64,000 bases of DNA from Diploptera punctata (GCA_030220185.1 JASPKZ010007285.1:1485001-1549000), one strand, 5' to 3'. Positions 31,847 to 42,484 are shown, numbered from the stretch's first letter. The notes: generated by a model not told the origin, from the letters alone. Program-made: numbers and translations.

Positions 31847-32022
31847 GTAATTGTAATGTTATTGCTTTTTTGTTGTTTATTTTTCTTCACACTAGTACCA
31901 ATTATTACTTTATTGTAACGGACTGTCAACAGCACGTACGGCTTACTGCCCGTGCGACCCATATTTGGAAATAATATTGTAAATATCTTACTTTTTGTCT
32001 AATAAAGTCCTAATACTACTAA
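31847..32022 (+). mobile_element. Repeat H, right part
   Basis: Continues repeat H to GTCTAATAAAGTCC and a much shorter CTA-like tail than the copy at 6,936. Confidence 0.9.
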
Positions 32023-32634
32023 GTTCCTCAACGATTTCAACATAACTGTTTCCAATCTACCTTTTACATCACTCTGTATATTTTTACTTTAAAATGAAAA
32101 ACAATAGAATAAAGTTAGAGTAGCGTTGTTCAACTTTTTACATAGTGACAAACTCTTAACAAGTTAGTCTTACAGCAACACAAACACACACTAATGCACG
32201 CACAAGTTGCAGACTGACAGCGGAGGGTTGTGCAGACCTAGAAAACCAGTCCGCACGACCCTCGTCGTAAAATTATTTAAAATATAACAACTGCAGAGGT
32301 TATGTGGTCGCCTGTGAGGTTTAGTTTTGTAAATTACTTACTGTTCTGTGTGTGTGTGTGCAACTCTAATTCACGCATTCACAACTTCACTTGTTTTAAA
32401 TACGTCATCACATCAATTCAAATCTCGCTTCTCTTCAGTTCCAAACATGTATTTCATTTGATAAAATCTATAGTCATTAATTGCCCAATAGACGTTTTAT
32501 AGTTTATTGAAAAACTAGCAAACCTGTGAAAATGCGTTATTGTGATATTCAATATAAACTAATGTTTCCCAAACTGTGTTTCGCAAGGTGCACATACACC
32601 GAAGACTTAAAAACGTATTTAGAATATAATCAAA
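32023..32634. other. Unassigned sequence
   Basis: A short (GT)n at 32,348-32,360; nothing else supported. Confidence 0.4.
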
Positions 32635-32635
32635 G

Positions 32636-32728
32636 ATCTGTCAGTATTTGAGAATAAAGTTCTTAGGAAAATTTTTGGGCCAAAAATATATGAACAGACA
32701 GTTTAATGGAGAAAAAAAACTACATAAT
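32636..32728 (+). mobile_element. LINE-A scrap
   Basis: The plus strand reads VFENKVLRKIFGPKIYEQTV then LMEKKTT, in opposite orientation to the next copy. Confidence 0.75.
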
Positions 32729-32730
32729 AC

Positions 32731-33082
32731 TTACTAACTCACTGGCACTATCGAACCCGTAGGTTCATGGCCGCGCGGACATAAGCTCTCCATACATCCC
32801 TATCCTGTGATAATGCTTTCCAATCATTCCCTGTATAATCTTCTTCCCCCAAATCATAGTCAATGTTATTCTCCCACCTCATTCTTGGTCTACCAACTGG
32901 GCGTTTTCCCTTTGGTTTTCCCAGAAGAAACTTCCATGCACGTCTTTCATTCCCCATTCGTGCCACATGTTCTGCCCATCGCAGTCTACGAGACATAACT
33001 GTTATTATATTTGGCTTCCTATAAAGACCATGTAATTCACTGTTATGTAGTCTTCTCCATTCAACTGTCTGTTCATCTCTCT
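32731..33082 (-). mobile_element. LINE-A copy, 3' end
   Basis: The minus strand has SRRLRWAEHVARMGNERRAWK to AMNLRVR in one frame, with KPNIIITV upstream. It stops at 33,082 exactly where the tail of the next LINE-A copy begins. Confidence 0.88.
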
Positions 33083-33660
33083 TACTTACTTACTCACTGG
33101 CACTATCGAACCCGTAGGTTCATGGCCGCGCGGACATAAGCTCTCCATACACCCCTATCCTGAGCCAATGCCTTCCAATCATTCCCTGTATAATCTACTT
33201 CCCTTAAATCATAGTTAATGTTGTTCTCCCACCTCATTCTTGGTCTACCAACTGGGCGTTTTCCCTCTGGCTTTCCTACAAGAAGCTTCCATGCACGTCT
33301 TTCATTCCCCATACGTGCAACATGTCCTGCCCATCGCAGTCTACGAGACTTAACTGTTTTTATTATATCTGGCTTCCTATAAAGACCATGTAGTTCATTG
33401 TTATGTAGTCTTCTCCATTCTCCTGTCTGTTCATCCCTCTTTGGTCCAAAAATCTTCCTAAGAACCTTATTCTCAAATACTCGTAACCTCCTTTCCTCCC
33501 TTAAAGTAAGAGTCCATGTTTCGCACCCATATAATATAACTGGTAGAATAATAGTTTTATATATTTTCAGCTTAACGTTTTTTGAAAGGAGTTGGGACAT
33601 CAAAAGTCTCTGCAATGCATAATAGCATGCATTTCCAGAATTGAGCCTATGTTTAATTTC
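33083..33660 (-). mobile_element. LINE-A copy adjoining the tandem array
   Basis: An open minus frame (about 185 codons of LINE-A) runs from KEIKHRLNSGNACYYALQRL through ILPVILYGCETWTL and GRPRMRWENN to AMNLRVR. At 33,660 the sequence jumps from KEIKHRL straight to an upstream repeat of FLGKFLDQ, the first unit of the 222-bp array. Confidence 0.92.
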
Positions 33661-34995
33661 TTTTTGGTCCAAAAATTTTCCTAAGAACTCTATTCTCAAA
33701 TACCCGTAATCTCCTTTCCTACCTTAAAGTAAGAGTCCATGTTTCGCATCCATATAATATAACTGGTAGAATAATAGATTTATATATTTTCGGTTTAACT
33801 TTTTTGAAAGGAGTTGGGACGTGAAGAGTCTCCGTAATGCATAATAGCATGCATTTCCAGAATTGAGCCTATGTTTAATTTCTTTTTGGTCCAAAAATTT
33901 TCCTAAGAACTCTATTCTCAAATACCCGTAATCTCCTTTCCTACCTTAAAGTAAGAGTCCATGTTTCGCATCCATATAATATAACTGGTAGAATAATAGA
34001 TTTATATATTTTCGGTTTAACTTTTTTGAAAGGAGTTGGGACGTGAAGAGTCTCCGTAATGCATAATAGCATGCATTTCCAGAATTGAGCCTATGTTTAA
34101 TTTCTTTTTGGTCCAAAAATTTTCCTAAGAACTCTATTCTCAAATACCCGTAATCTCCTTTCCTACCTTAAAGTAAGAGTCCATGTTTCGCATCCATATA
34201 ATATAACTGGTAGAATAATAGATTTATATATTTTTCGGTTTAACTTTTTTGAAAGGAGTTGGGACGTGAAGAGTCTCCGTAATGCATAATAGCATGCATT
34301 TCCAGAATTGAGCCTATGTTTAATTTCTTTTTGGTCCAAAAATTTTCCTAAGAACTCTATTCTCAAATACCCGTAATCTCCTTTCCTACCTTAAAGTAAG
34401 AGTCCATGTTTCGCATCCATATAATATAACTGGTAGAATAATAGATTTATATATTTTCGGTTTAACTTTTTTGAAAGGAGTTGGGACGTGAAGAGTCTCC
34501 GTAATGCATAATAGCATGCATTTCCAGAATTGAGCCTATGTTTAATTTCTTTTTGGTCCAAAAATTTTCCTAAGAACTCTATTCTCAAATACCCGTAATC
34601 TCCTTTCCTACCTTAAAGTAAGAGTCCATGTTTCGCATCCATATAATATAACTGGTAGAATAATAGATTTATATATTTTCGGTTTAACTTTTTTGAAAGG
34701 AGTTGGGACGTGAAGAGTCTCCGTAATGCATAATAGCATGCATTTCCAGAATTGAGCCTATGTTTAATTTCTTTTTGGTCCAAAAATTTTCCTAAGAACT
34801 CTATTCTCAAATACCCGTAATCTCCTTTCCTACCTTAAAGTAAGAGTCCATGTTTCGCATCCATATAATATAACTGGTAGAATAATAGATTTATATATTT
34901 TCGGTTTAACTTTTTTGAAAGGAGTTGGGACGTGAAGAGTCTCCGTAATGCATAATAGCATGCATTTCCAGAATTGAGCCTATGTTTAATTTCTT
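33661..34995 (-). repeat. Six 222-bp tandem units derived from LINE-A
   Basis: Units start at 33,661, 33,883, 34,105, 34,328, 34,550 and 34,772; the third has one extra T (223 bp). Each spans the FLGKFLDQ..KEIKHRLNSGNACYYALRRLF..MDAKHGLLL section of the LINE-A frame and is almost the same as the others, while the neighbouring LINE-A copy differs at many positions (for example CTGCAATGCATAATAGCATG against CCGTAATGCATAATAGCATG). The unit is 74 codons long, but each carries a stop, so no long protein results. Confidence 0.95.
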
Positions 34996-34999
34996 ACCG

Positions 35000-35280
35000 T
35001 ACATGATATGTATAAGAAACCAGCTATAATAAGAACAGGAAAGTCTCATAGGCTGCGAAGGACAAGAGATGTAACACATATGGGAAAACGAGAGGGAAAA
35101 CACCCAGTTGGTAGACCAAGAATGAGGTGGGAGAATAACATTATCCATTATTTGAGGGAAGTAGATTATATGGAGGATGATTGGAAAACATTAGCTCTGG
35201 ATAAGGACGTATGGAGAGCTTATATCCGCGCGGCAATGAACCTACGGGTTCGATAGAGCCAGTGAGTTAGTTAGTTATCA
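35000..35280 (+). mobile_element. LINE-A 3' end, opposite orientation
   Basis: The plus frame reads MYKKPAIIRTGKSHRLRR to GRPRMRWENNIIHYLREVDY and AMNLRVR, stop, then a GTGAGTTAGTTAGTTA tail. It abuts the array end, so two LINE-A copies lie back to back around the array. Confidence 0.9.
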
Positions 35281-35503
35281 AAGGTCTGTCGCATAGGAAA
35301 TGCGTAAACTAATCGATTTCATTATCAAGTCAAATTTATGATCCAATTTGTTCGGAAGTTCAGCATCCTTTCGACTCGGCTACGGTTTGGGACAAGAGCC
35401 TACGAAATACACATTCTAATTCTTCATAGAACTCATCCTTGATCTTGTCATCGTTATCTTCTGCGGTAACACGTACATTTAAAAACTCCTAGCGCGACAG
35501 GCC
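35281..35503. other. Unassigned sequence
   Basis: No feature supported. Confidence 0.4.
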
Positions 35504-35504
35504 T

Positions 35505-35822
35505 AGAAGGCATTTGACCTACCAGCCGGCTGCTGGCCTCACGTCAAATGTATTAATCACAGAGGTAGAGGATCATAAGCCAGTGTAGGGGTGACATGTG
35601 GTCAGCATGTCGGGTCCCCCAGCCGTTTTATCTGGTCTTTACAACCTAAAGTCGCTACTTATTGTAGCTACCCAAGTGCCTTACGATGCTGGGTGGGCAC
35701 CGATCCCATGCTGGCCGAAATTGAGTAGGAAAATTCCTTCCTTCATGGGGACTCGAACCAGCGCAAGTCCCGTAGCTCTGCGCCAAGGCATCTTGCTTTA
35801 ACCACTCGGCTATGGCGCAGGG
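35505..35822 (-). mobile_element. SINE-3, single copy
   Basis: Reverse of the SINE-3 units at 2,009-2,830: head CTGCGCCATAGCCGAGTGG at 35,822, GGTTCGAGTCCCC, GCATCGTAAGGCACTTGG, and the CAGCAGCCGGCTGG end near 35,530. Confidence 0.88.
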
Positions 35823-35829
35823 CATATAT

Positions 35830-36687
35830 ATCATCATCATCATGAACAGATTCGTTTTAGGCCATGTGGCCTGTACGGTAAACCTAGCGAAGATGGTCTT
35901 GATCTTTCCACCGATGTTTTGGTCTTCCTTGGTCCCTATGTCCAGTTGGGGTATATTGTAATGCCAATTTTGGAAGTCTATTTCTTGCCATTCTCCTCAG
36001 ATAATTTTTCCATTCTTGTTGGTATCTTTGTATATCTTCATTTAAACTTGTTACTCCAAGTTTTCCTCTGATAGTAGTGTTCCTTTGGTGATCCAGTCTA
36101 TTAACTCCTAACAATGATCGTAAGAAGCGCATTTGGCTTACTTGAAGTTTATGAGAGTTTTCTTTTATTTAAAATCCAAATTTCACTTCCGTATTTTAGA
36201 GCAGCTTTTGATGTGATGTTATGTAATCTTAGTTTTGTCTCCGTCCTCATCTGTTTACCAAAATGTCTTCGTATTACCCCATTCATTTGATTATATTTTT
36301 GTAATTTTGAATCAATGCCACTCTTATACTCTGCAAATACACTTCCTAAGTAAGAGAAATCTGACACTTGTTCTATGATTTTTCCATCAATCTCAATTTT
36401 CACCCGTTGTATGTTTTTTCCACACATTGCCATTGTTTTGGATTTTGAAGCGGAAATTTTCATATTATATTTGCTGGCAATTTTGAATAATTGATACGCT
36501 GCTATTTGTAAGCTATATTCGGAATCTGATAATATTATTTGATCATCAGCATATAATATTGTTTGAATTATTTTATTCCTAGTTATTGAAATTCCACTAT
36601 TTACTGTTTGTTTCCATTCTTGCACTATTCTGTTAATATATATATTAAATAAGAGTGGAGATAGTCCACATCCTTGTCGAACACCTT

Positions 36688-36690
<3 letters not shown>
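35830..36690 (-). mobile_element. LINE-D copy with YADD box
   Basis: The minus strand opens at a (TA)n tract with KGVRQGCGLSPLLFNIYINR (RT motif B), then IIQTILYADDQIILSDSE (YADD active site near 36,550), FKIASKYNMKISASKSKTMA, VSDFSYLGSVF and LKYGSEIW. After a frameshift near 36,140 it has MRFLRSLLGVNRLDHQRN and GHRDQGRPKHRWKDQDH, ending in a (GAT)n tail at 35,830. This is the palm end, thumb and C-terminal region of a non-LTR RT; motif A and the nuclease are lost. Confidence 0.9.

Positions 36691-36731
<41 letters not shown>
36690..36731. repeat. (TA)n microsatellite
   Basis: About 20 TA units at the truncated 5' end of the LINE-D copy. Confidence 0.96.
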
Positions 36732-36732
<1 letters not shown>

Positions 36733-37544
36733 GTCATGGGCATTTTCGGTGTCTACTAAATAGAATCGGTGAAGATCTGTATTTTTAACTCATTCGCCCT
36801 AAAAGACAAGGTACACTCGCTTAACTCTGCTGTTATATATTTTGCAATATTTTGTGCATCCCTCGCCAGGGTAATATTTTGTTAACATTTAAGAATAGTA
36901 GAGGAATGTGTTTTAGCCTTCACCCTTATTGTGATCACAAGTACCGTTATGTTTTGTTTGTTTTGAATGTCTGAAAGTAGGCAATATAATTTACAGTAAC
37001 TTAAATCCGGTTTCTGGGGAAATGTATCGAGCATTTCAACCTCAAACGAATGGGTTAAAAATATTTTCATTACAACAACCCCAATAGCTTCATTCCTTCG
37101 GCAATGCCTAAAATTATCCTTCGATACCGTTAGACCGTTAACAGAATATATTTAGGATGTACATAAATTTTTGTCGTGGTCACTTTCATTGTCTAGTAAG
37201 AATACATGAAGGTTTAAAAAATGTCTTGCGTACAATCGTAAATGGCTACATTCTTTCTGAATTTTGTAAAAAATGTGTAAATTCTCTAAAAATTGTAGAT
37301 GATATTAAAAATTCTCGCGTAAACTTACCTTTATGAATGATTCTAGAAACAGCGGAACGTCGCGGAACGTACAGGCGTTCTATTCTTGTGAGATCTGCTG
37401 AACTTAGAGCGATTTTCTCGACAGATGTCAGCATCTTCGGCCAAATTTGCAGGAAAAAGCTGCTCTGAAAATGAAAGAAGAGTTCACTGTAGTCTTAATA
37501 TTAAATTATCTAAAATAATGATCAAACATAGCCTAGAGACGAAT
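36732..37544. other. Unassigned sequence
   Basis: No coding region or element recognised. Confidence 0.4.
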
Positions 37545-37912
37545 TTAAAATGGAAGTGAAATGAAAGAAGGAAGAATAATAGGGAAAACGAAAGGTAAAT
37601 AAAGGAAATGAAATGGTAGAAGAAGAAGGAGGAGGAAAATTTGAGGATGATTAAAGTGGTAGAATAACAAGAAGAAGAGAAGGAGAGAGAGACATATTTG
37701 AAAATAAGATGAAGAGGACGAAATAGAAACGAAAGAAGAATAAGACGCAAAAGGAAAAGATGGAAAAAAAGAAAATAATAAAACGATGAAAATATGGGTA
37801 TGACGAAATTGAATTGGAAGAAGGCAAAAGAAGAATAGGATGAAGATAAAGAAGAAAATGATGGAAGAAGATGTAATAAATGTTGAATAAAACGATAGAA
37901 GAAAGAAGATAA
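37545..37912. repeat. Purine-rich tract (plus strand), about 370 bp
   Basis: The plus strand is almost all A and G with GAAGAAGA- and GGAGGAGG-like stretches. This makes long but meaningless Phe/Ser/Leu-rich frames on the minus strand. Probably an expanded and decayed (GAA)n-type repeat. Confidence 0.75.
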
Positions 37913-37939
37913 CATTGCTCAAAAATCTTGCATAACAAT

Positions 37940-37997
37940 GCTACTGCTACTACTACTACTGCTACTAATAATAATAATAATAATAATAATATTAATA
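37940..37997. repeat. Compound (CTA)n/(ATA)n microsatellite
   Basis: ACTGCTACTAC units followed by TAATAATAA units. Confidence 0.92.
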
Positions 37998-38040
37998 AAC
38001 CCTCTGTTTGGTTTCGCTTCACAATAATACTGGAACGGAT

Positions 38041-38200
38041 CACCTGCCTGGGCTAGTAGTCAAGAGCATCTCATTACAGTTTATGGGGACACGAGTTCGA
38101 TTCCGGGTCAGAACATAGTAATTTTTTTCTTGTACACTTTTATTGTTTCTTTATATTTTAAACTTTCTTTACCAAGACATTTACTTAATGTATTTATAGG
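38041..38200 (+). mobile_element. tRNA-like SINE head (SINE-8)
   Basis: TGCCTGGGCTAGTAGTCAAGAGC..ACACGAGTTCGATTCCGGG shows A- and B-box-like parts; then a T-rich body. Single copy. Confidence 0.6.
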
Positions 38201-38204
38201 TTAT

Positions 38205-38208
38205 TATT

Positions 38209-38252
<44 letters not shown>

Positions 38253-38254
38253 CT
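38205..38254. repeat. (ATT)n microsatellite
   Basis: About 16 units. Confidence 0.96.
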
Positions 38255-38259
38255 TAAAA

Positions 38260-38482
38260 GAATTGCAGAACTACGCCAATTTTGGAATATATTAAACAGT
38301 ACCAACTAAATTGGAAACACCATCTAGAAAGAATGAGTTCAAATCGGATGTCCAAAGCTGTTTATAACTATGTACCAAGAGGACGAAGATCTCTGGGCCG
38401 TCCTATGAAACGATAGAGGGAAAATTTTCTATAGGATCGTAACAGGCCTTGGCCTAATACTTGGAAGGAAGAAGAAGAAGAT
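38260..38482 (+). mobile_element. LINE-E 3' end
   Basis: TTPILEYIKQYQLNWKHHLERMSS then RGRRSLGRPMKR and a (GAA)n tail; nearly the same as the end of the LINE-E copy at 41,292-42,207. ATT repeats lie on both sides (38,205-38,254 and 38,482-38,502). Confidence 0.85.
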
Positions 38483-38514
38483 TATTATTATTATTATTAT
38501 AATTATTTCTATTT

Positions 38515-38890
38515 TTTTTTATTGCGGATGAGCCCATGTAGGACTACGCAAAGTACTTAGAGGCGTTTCCTTTGAGTCCAAATTTCTTTCATTCTTTTGC
38601 TATGAACTTGTTTTCTATCATCTGTCCAAGTTGTTCCAGTTTTTTCTTCGATTTGTCCTCTTGGTCAACTTGCCACTTATTCACCTTAATTCTAAATATA
38701 TATTACTATTACTATTATTATTATTACTATTTTTCTTTCTTACCCTTGTCAAATTTATATTGTGTAGTCTATATCTATTATGTATCAATCATAATTCTTA
38801 TTGTATGTATAATTTAACCCTAGTGAAGTGGAAGAGAAGACCTTACGGCCTTAACTCTATCAGGTAAAATAAATAAATAAAGGGAATTAT
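38515..38890 (+). mobile_element. LINE 3' UTR with (AAATA)n tail
   Basis: An AT-rich non-coding stretch ending GTGGAAGAGAAGACC, TTACGGCCTTAACTCTATC, AGG and TAAAATAAATAAATAAA. The same end occurs at 50,413-50,475. Contains a short ATT/ACT repeat at 38,700-38,732. Confidence 0.6.
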
Positions 38891-38939
38891 TTCTTTGTTG
38901 ACCATGATCTGGATATAGATTTGATCTAGGTTTAAGGAC

Positions 38940-39100
38940 TCTCCTGGACATCATTATTATTCATCGTCTATCATATCAATGCGGAAACGTAACTCAGCTT
39001 TTCAGGCGCTCCAAATTAAGAAGTGGGTTAAATTTCCGCCATGTCAGGAGTGAATGCCAGAAATGTCATAAAGACAGCCTGGTGGCATTGGTTAGTCAAA
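38940..39100 (+). mobile_element. SINE-1b-type tail without a head
   Basis: CAGGCGCTCCAAATTAAGAAG, GTGGGTTAAATTTCCGCC, ATGCCAGAAATGTCATAAA and CTGGTGGCATTGG: the 3' half also found in SINE-1b and SINE-5. Confidence 0.65.
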
Positions 39101-39460
39101 TAATTTGAAGATATTTTCTAATAATGTTTGAGATGGTCAATAATGCTAAATGCAAGGGTAAAGACTTGGCTTTTTGGGCACGTGATGGGAGCGCATGAGT
39201 GCTAACACAGAACTGTGTGATCCCCGCCACTATGCACAAAATGAATATTATGGAACCCTCGGGACTTGTAACTACACGATAGGGACAAAGAAAATCTCAT
39301 ATAATTATCTGACGTCATTAATGAGGCACCTACGTCCCACTTTAAAAATATAATGTGTGGTCAGTAACCAAGGTACAAGGTGGTACCGCGTACAGCACAA
39401 ACCAATACATTTACTTATTTATTTTACTTTAGCTTTATTTCGTGTTACATTATACATTTT
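39101..39460. other. Unassigned sequence
   Basis: No feature supported. Confidence 0.4.
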
Positions 39461-39462
39461 TA

Positions 39463-39580
39463 GGATGGAAAAATCCAAGGAGTAAGTCCTCCGGGAGGAA
39501 CTTTAAGCCGTGGGTCCCGAGTCTGAAGATTTTCAGGCTCGTAAAAAATCCTTAAGCCTGAATGAAAAGGTTTCTAAGCA
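39463..39580 (+). mobile_element. SINE-like module, second copy
   Basis: GGAAAAATCCAAGGAGTAAG..CCGGGAGGAACTTTAAGCC..AAGCCTGAATGAAAAGG matches 1,895-2,008. Confidence 0.55.
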
Positions 39581-39601
39581 AAATTTACCGAATTTTCCCG
39601 T

Positions 39602-39932
39602 CCTAGTACTACCTTGGTTTCCTAGATGTCAGTATGAGGGGGAACGCTGACCACAGACCACTCAAAAATGACATCTATACGAAAACAAGTGTAACTAAAT
39701 TACTATGGTTCAAATTCTTCCCTGTAGGGGGAGAACGCATAAATCTCTGTAAAGGGAAATCATGGGCCTAGTACTACCTTGGTTTCCTAGATGTCAGTAT
39801 GAGGGGGAACGCTCACCACAGACCACTCAAAAATGACATCTATACGAAAACAAGTGTAACTAAATTACTATGGTTCAAATACTTCCCTGTAGGGGGAGAA
39901 CGCATAAATCTCTGTAAAGGGAAAACATGGGC
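39602..39932 (+). repeat. 165-bp tandem duplication
   Basis: CCTAGTACTACCTTGG to AAAGGGAAA(T/A)CATGGGC occurs at 39,602-39,766 and 39,767-39,932 with only a few changes, so it is recent. It is non-coding apart from an arbitrary 65-codon frame. The second unit runs straight into LINE-A coding sequence. Confidence 0.93.
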
Positions 39933-39937
39933 TTACA

Positions 39938-40390
39938 AAAAAATTATACGGATGCGAAACATGGACTCTTACTTTAAGGGAGAAAAGGAGATTTGAAAAT
40001 AAAGTTCTTAGGAAAATTTTTGGACCAAATAGAAATGAACAGACAGGTGAATGGAGAAAACTACATAACAGTGATCTACATGATATTTATAGGAAACCAG
40101 ATGTAATTAGAACAGTTAAGTCTCGTATACTGCGATGGGCAGGACGTGTGGCACGAATGGGGAATGAAAGACGTGCATGGAAGCTTCTTGTAGCAAAACC
40201 AGAGGGAAAACACCCCAATTGGCAGACCGAGAATGAGGTGGGAAAATAACATTAACTTTGATTTGAGGGAAGTAGATTATACAGGGAATGATTGGAAAAC
40301 ATTACCTCACGATAGGGATGTATGGAGAGTTTATGTCCGCGCGGCCATGAACCTACGGGCTCGATAGTGAGTGAGTTAGTTAGTTAGTTA
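39938..40390 (+). mobile_element. LINE-A copy
   Basis: From IIRMRNMDSYFKGEKE (a frameshifted version of the YGCETWTLTLREER block) through GPNRNEQTGEWRKLHNSDLH, ILRWAGRVARMGNE and GRENEVGK (frameshift) to AMNLRAR. Tail GTGAGTTAGTTAGTTAGTTAGT. Confidence 0.87.
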
Positions 40391-40419
40391 GTTTGTGGGG
40401 AGTCAATTGTGTTGACAGG

Positions 40420-40855
40420 ATAAACATATAACTCTTTATCCATAAGCTGAGGCTTGATCATATACAAAGAAGGACTTGCACAGAATCCAAGCTACAGATA
40501 TTAATTCTTTACATGGAATGGTACGTAAAATAAGAGATAGAATAAGGAATGACAAAATCAGGGAGACATTAAGTGTAGAAAAATTAATAAGAGACATATA
40601 AAAAAGTAGATTAAAACTGTTTGGCATTTAAAAATACAGAAACACAGAAATTAGGGACAACTGCCATATTCAAGATATAACCAAATTTATTATAGATAGA
40701 CGAAAATATTGGAAGGGTCTTATAGAAAGAATGGAAGAAAACCGGCTTGCAAAAAGAGCTAAAGAAGATAGACCAATGGACGGGAGAAGAACAAGAGGAA
40801 GACCTGCCAAGAGATGGATAGACAGTGAAAGTACATTCAGTACGTCTTCCTCCGA
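40420..40855 (+). mobile_element. LINE fragment, unassigned family
   Basis: The plus strand has blocks such as DRRKYWKGLIERMEENRLAK and GRRTRGRPAKRWID in alternating frames, then GTACGTCTTCCTCCGAGG. The last 175 bp reappear inverted at 42,490-42,715, so two copies of this 3' end exist. Confidence 0.7.
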
Positions 40856-41105
40856 GGAGTGATTTTGGAAATAAACAGGATGAAAATCCTACAAATTATG
40901 TTTAAGAAGAAGAAGGAAAAGGAAAGACTACCACAAAGACTGTTAAATTTCAAGATACAAGGAAAAAGGCCACGAGGTAGACCACGAGAAAGATGGATTA
41001 ACCAAGTGAAGAAAAGTCTGCAATAGAGAGGATACGATTGGGAAGAACTAAAAGGAAGCAAAGTATTGGAAGATAGAGATGGTGGGAAGCGTATTTGGAA
41101 TTGAC
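40856..41105 (+). mobile_element. Second LINE C-terminal block
   Basis: FKKKKEKERLPQRLLNFKIQ then GKRPRGRPRERWINQVKKSL and WEELKGSKVLEDRDGGKRIW: another LINE C-terminus with GRPRERW, in tandem with the previous one. One stop after KKSLQ. Confidence 0.72.
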
Positions 41106-41107
41106 CT

Positions 41108-41291
41108 TCCGAAAGGAGGACACGATAAGAGGATGATGAATAAATTTAGCTACACCTATATCCAGTTCGACAATGATGAAATTATCCGTCTTCTAAAATC
41201 ATATATTTTGATTTACCTCCTACTGTATAATACCTGGAGTGCACTGCTATGCCTAAATAAATTAAATATGTTTTTATATTTAGTTGAATAA
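41108..41291. repeat. Segment A of a duplicated unit
   Basis: The part from 41,180 (GTCTTCTAAAATCATATATTTTG..) to TTAGTTGAATAA matches 42,375-42,484. It ends at GTTGAATAA (41,283-41,291), which recurs at 42,208-42,216 after the LINE-E insert. Confidence 0.7.
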
Positions 41292-42207
41292 ATTTCTTCT
41301 TCTTCCTTCCAAGTATTAGGCCAAGACCTGTTACGATCCTATAGAAAATTTTCCCTCCAGCGTTTCATAGGACGGCCCAGTGATCTTCGTCCTCTTGGTA
41401 TATAATTATAAACAGCTTTGGGGAACCGATTTGAACTCATTCTTTCAAGATGGTGTTTCCAATTTAGTTGGTACTGTTTAATATATTCCAAAATTGGCGT
41501 AGTCTTCAATTCTTTTAAGATATCGGTGTTCCTTTTCCGATCCCATCTGGAGTAACCCGCTGTTCTGAGCATGAATCTCATTTCACAAGCCGTTATTCTG
41601 CTTCCATGTTGTATTTTTAGTGTCCATGCTTCACTACCATAGGTCAACACTGGTCTAGCCAAAGTGTTATATAAACGTAATCTGGTGTTTTTTTGTACAA
41701 GGGATGGTTTCATAACTTGATTAATAATTCCTAAACTTTTATTATAACTAGTAATTTTTTCAGGGATATCTTTTTCATCCCAGATAGAGAGATAATATCC
41801 AAGATATTTAAATTGATTAGATCTCTCTAAAATTTTATTCTGGAGACAGATTTTACTTTGTATGGGTCCTTCCCATGAAATACCATAATTTTAGTTTTGT
41901 TAATTGATATTTCCATATTAAACTTGGCACCTATTTTTTGTAAATTATAAATTGATCGTTACAAATCATTTTCGGAAAGTGCCAGGAGAGCTAAATCGTC
42001 TGCAAAAAGAATAGCATCGAGTTTGAGGTTCCTATTGATGGGTATATATCCTCGTTGTGTTTTACTCCATTCGTTTATTAATTTATTCATGTACATAATG
42101 AAAAGCACCGGTGAAAGTCCACATCCCTGTCTTACTCCAGTGCTGATTTTCTCCCAAGAAGATAATTTGTCATCTTATCTAAAAGAGATTTAATTATCTT
42201 TATAGAT
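41292..42207 (-). mobile_element. LINE-E copy with RT motifs B and C
   Basis: The minus strand starts TGVRQGCGLSPVLFIMYMNK (motif B), then LDAILFADDLALLALSEND (FADD active site near 42,000), KFNMEISINKTKIMVF, RLYNTLARPVLTYGSEAW, MRFMLRTAGYS, the block found at 38,260, and GRRSLGRPMKRW. The tail is (GAA)n at 41,292-41,305. Frameshifts between 41,715 and 41,900 break it. A 9-bp GTTGAATAA flanks it on both sides, a probable target duplication. Confidence 0.88.
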
Positions 42208-42372
42208 GTTGAATAAGTGAAAAAGAAAAATAATTACTATTTTATATCGTAATTATTTTTATATACCCCGTACTATTTACCTGGTGTTGCCCGGGAATCT
42301 ACTTATCCCGATCTACTTGACATCAAAGTGCTGAAAGACAAAAATGGTTATTGTGAGTTATCGATAAACGAT
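42208..42372. repeat. Segment B of the duplicated unit
   Basis: GTTGAATAAGTGAAAAAG..TTTATATCGTAAT..GGTGTTGCCCGGGAATCTAC..AAAAATGGTTATTGTGAG; matches 42,716-42,905. Contains the GTTGCCCGGG palindromic motif. Confidence 0.75.
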
Positions 42373-42374
42373 GC

Positions 42375-42484
42375 CGCCGTCTTCTAAAATAAAATCTTTT
42401 GATTTATATCCTACAAGCTAATACCTGTAATGCGCTGCTACGCCTATATAAATTAGGCTAAATATATTTTTATGTTTAATTTAA
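42375..42484. repeat. Segment A', second copy
   Basis: CGTCTTCTAAAATAAAATC..AATACCTGTAATGCGCTGC..TTTAATTTAATAAA matches 41,180-41,291. Confidence 0.75.

Noticed and set aside
33661..34995. Regular repeats that could be taken for a CRISPR-like array
   Set aside because: Units are 222 bp and contiguous without spacers, and they are LINE-A coding sequence.
37484..38043. Long minus-strand frames of 125-143 codons
   Set aside because: They come from the purine-rich tract and encode only Phe/Ser/Leu-rich low-complexity sequence in three frames at once.
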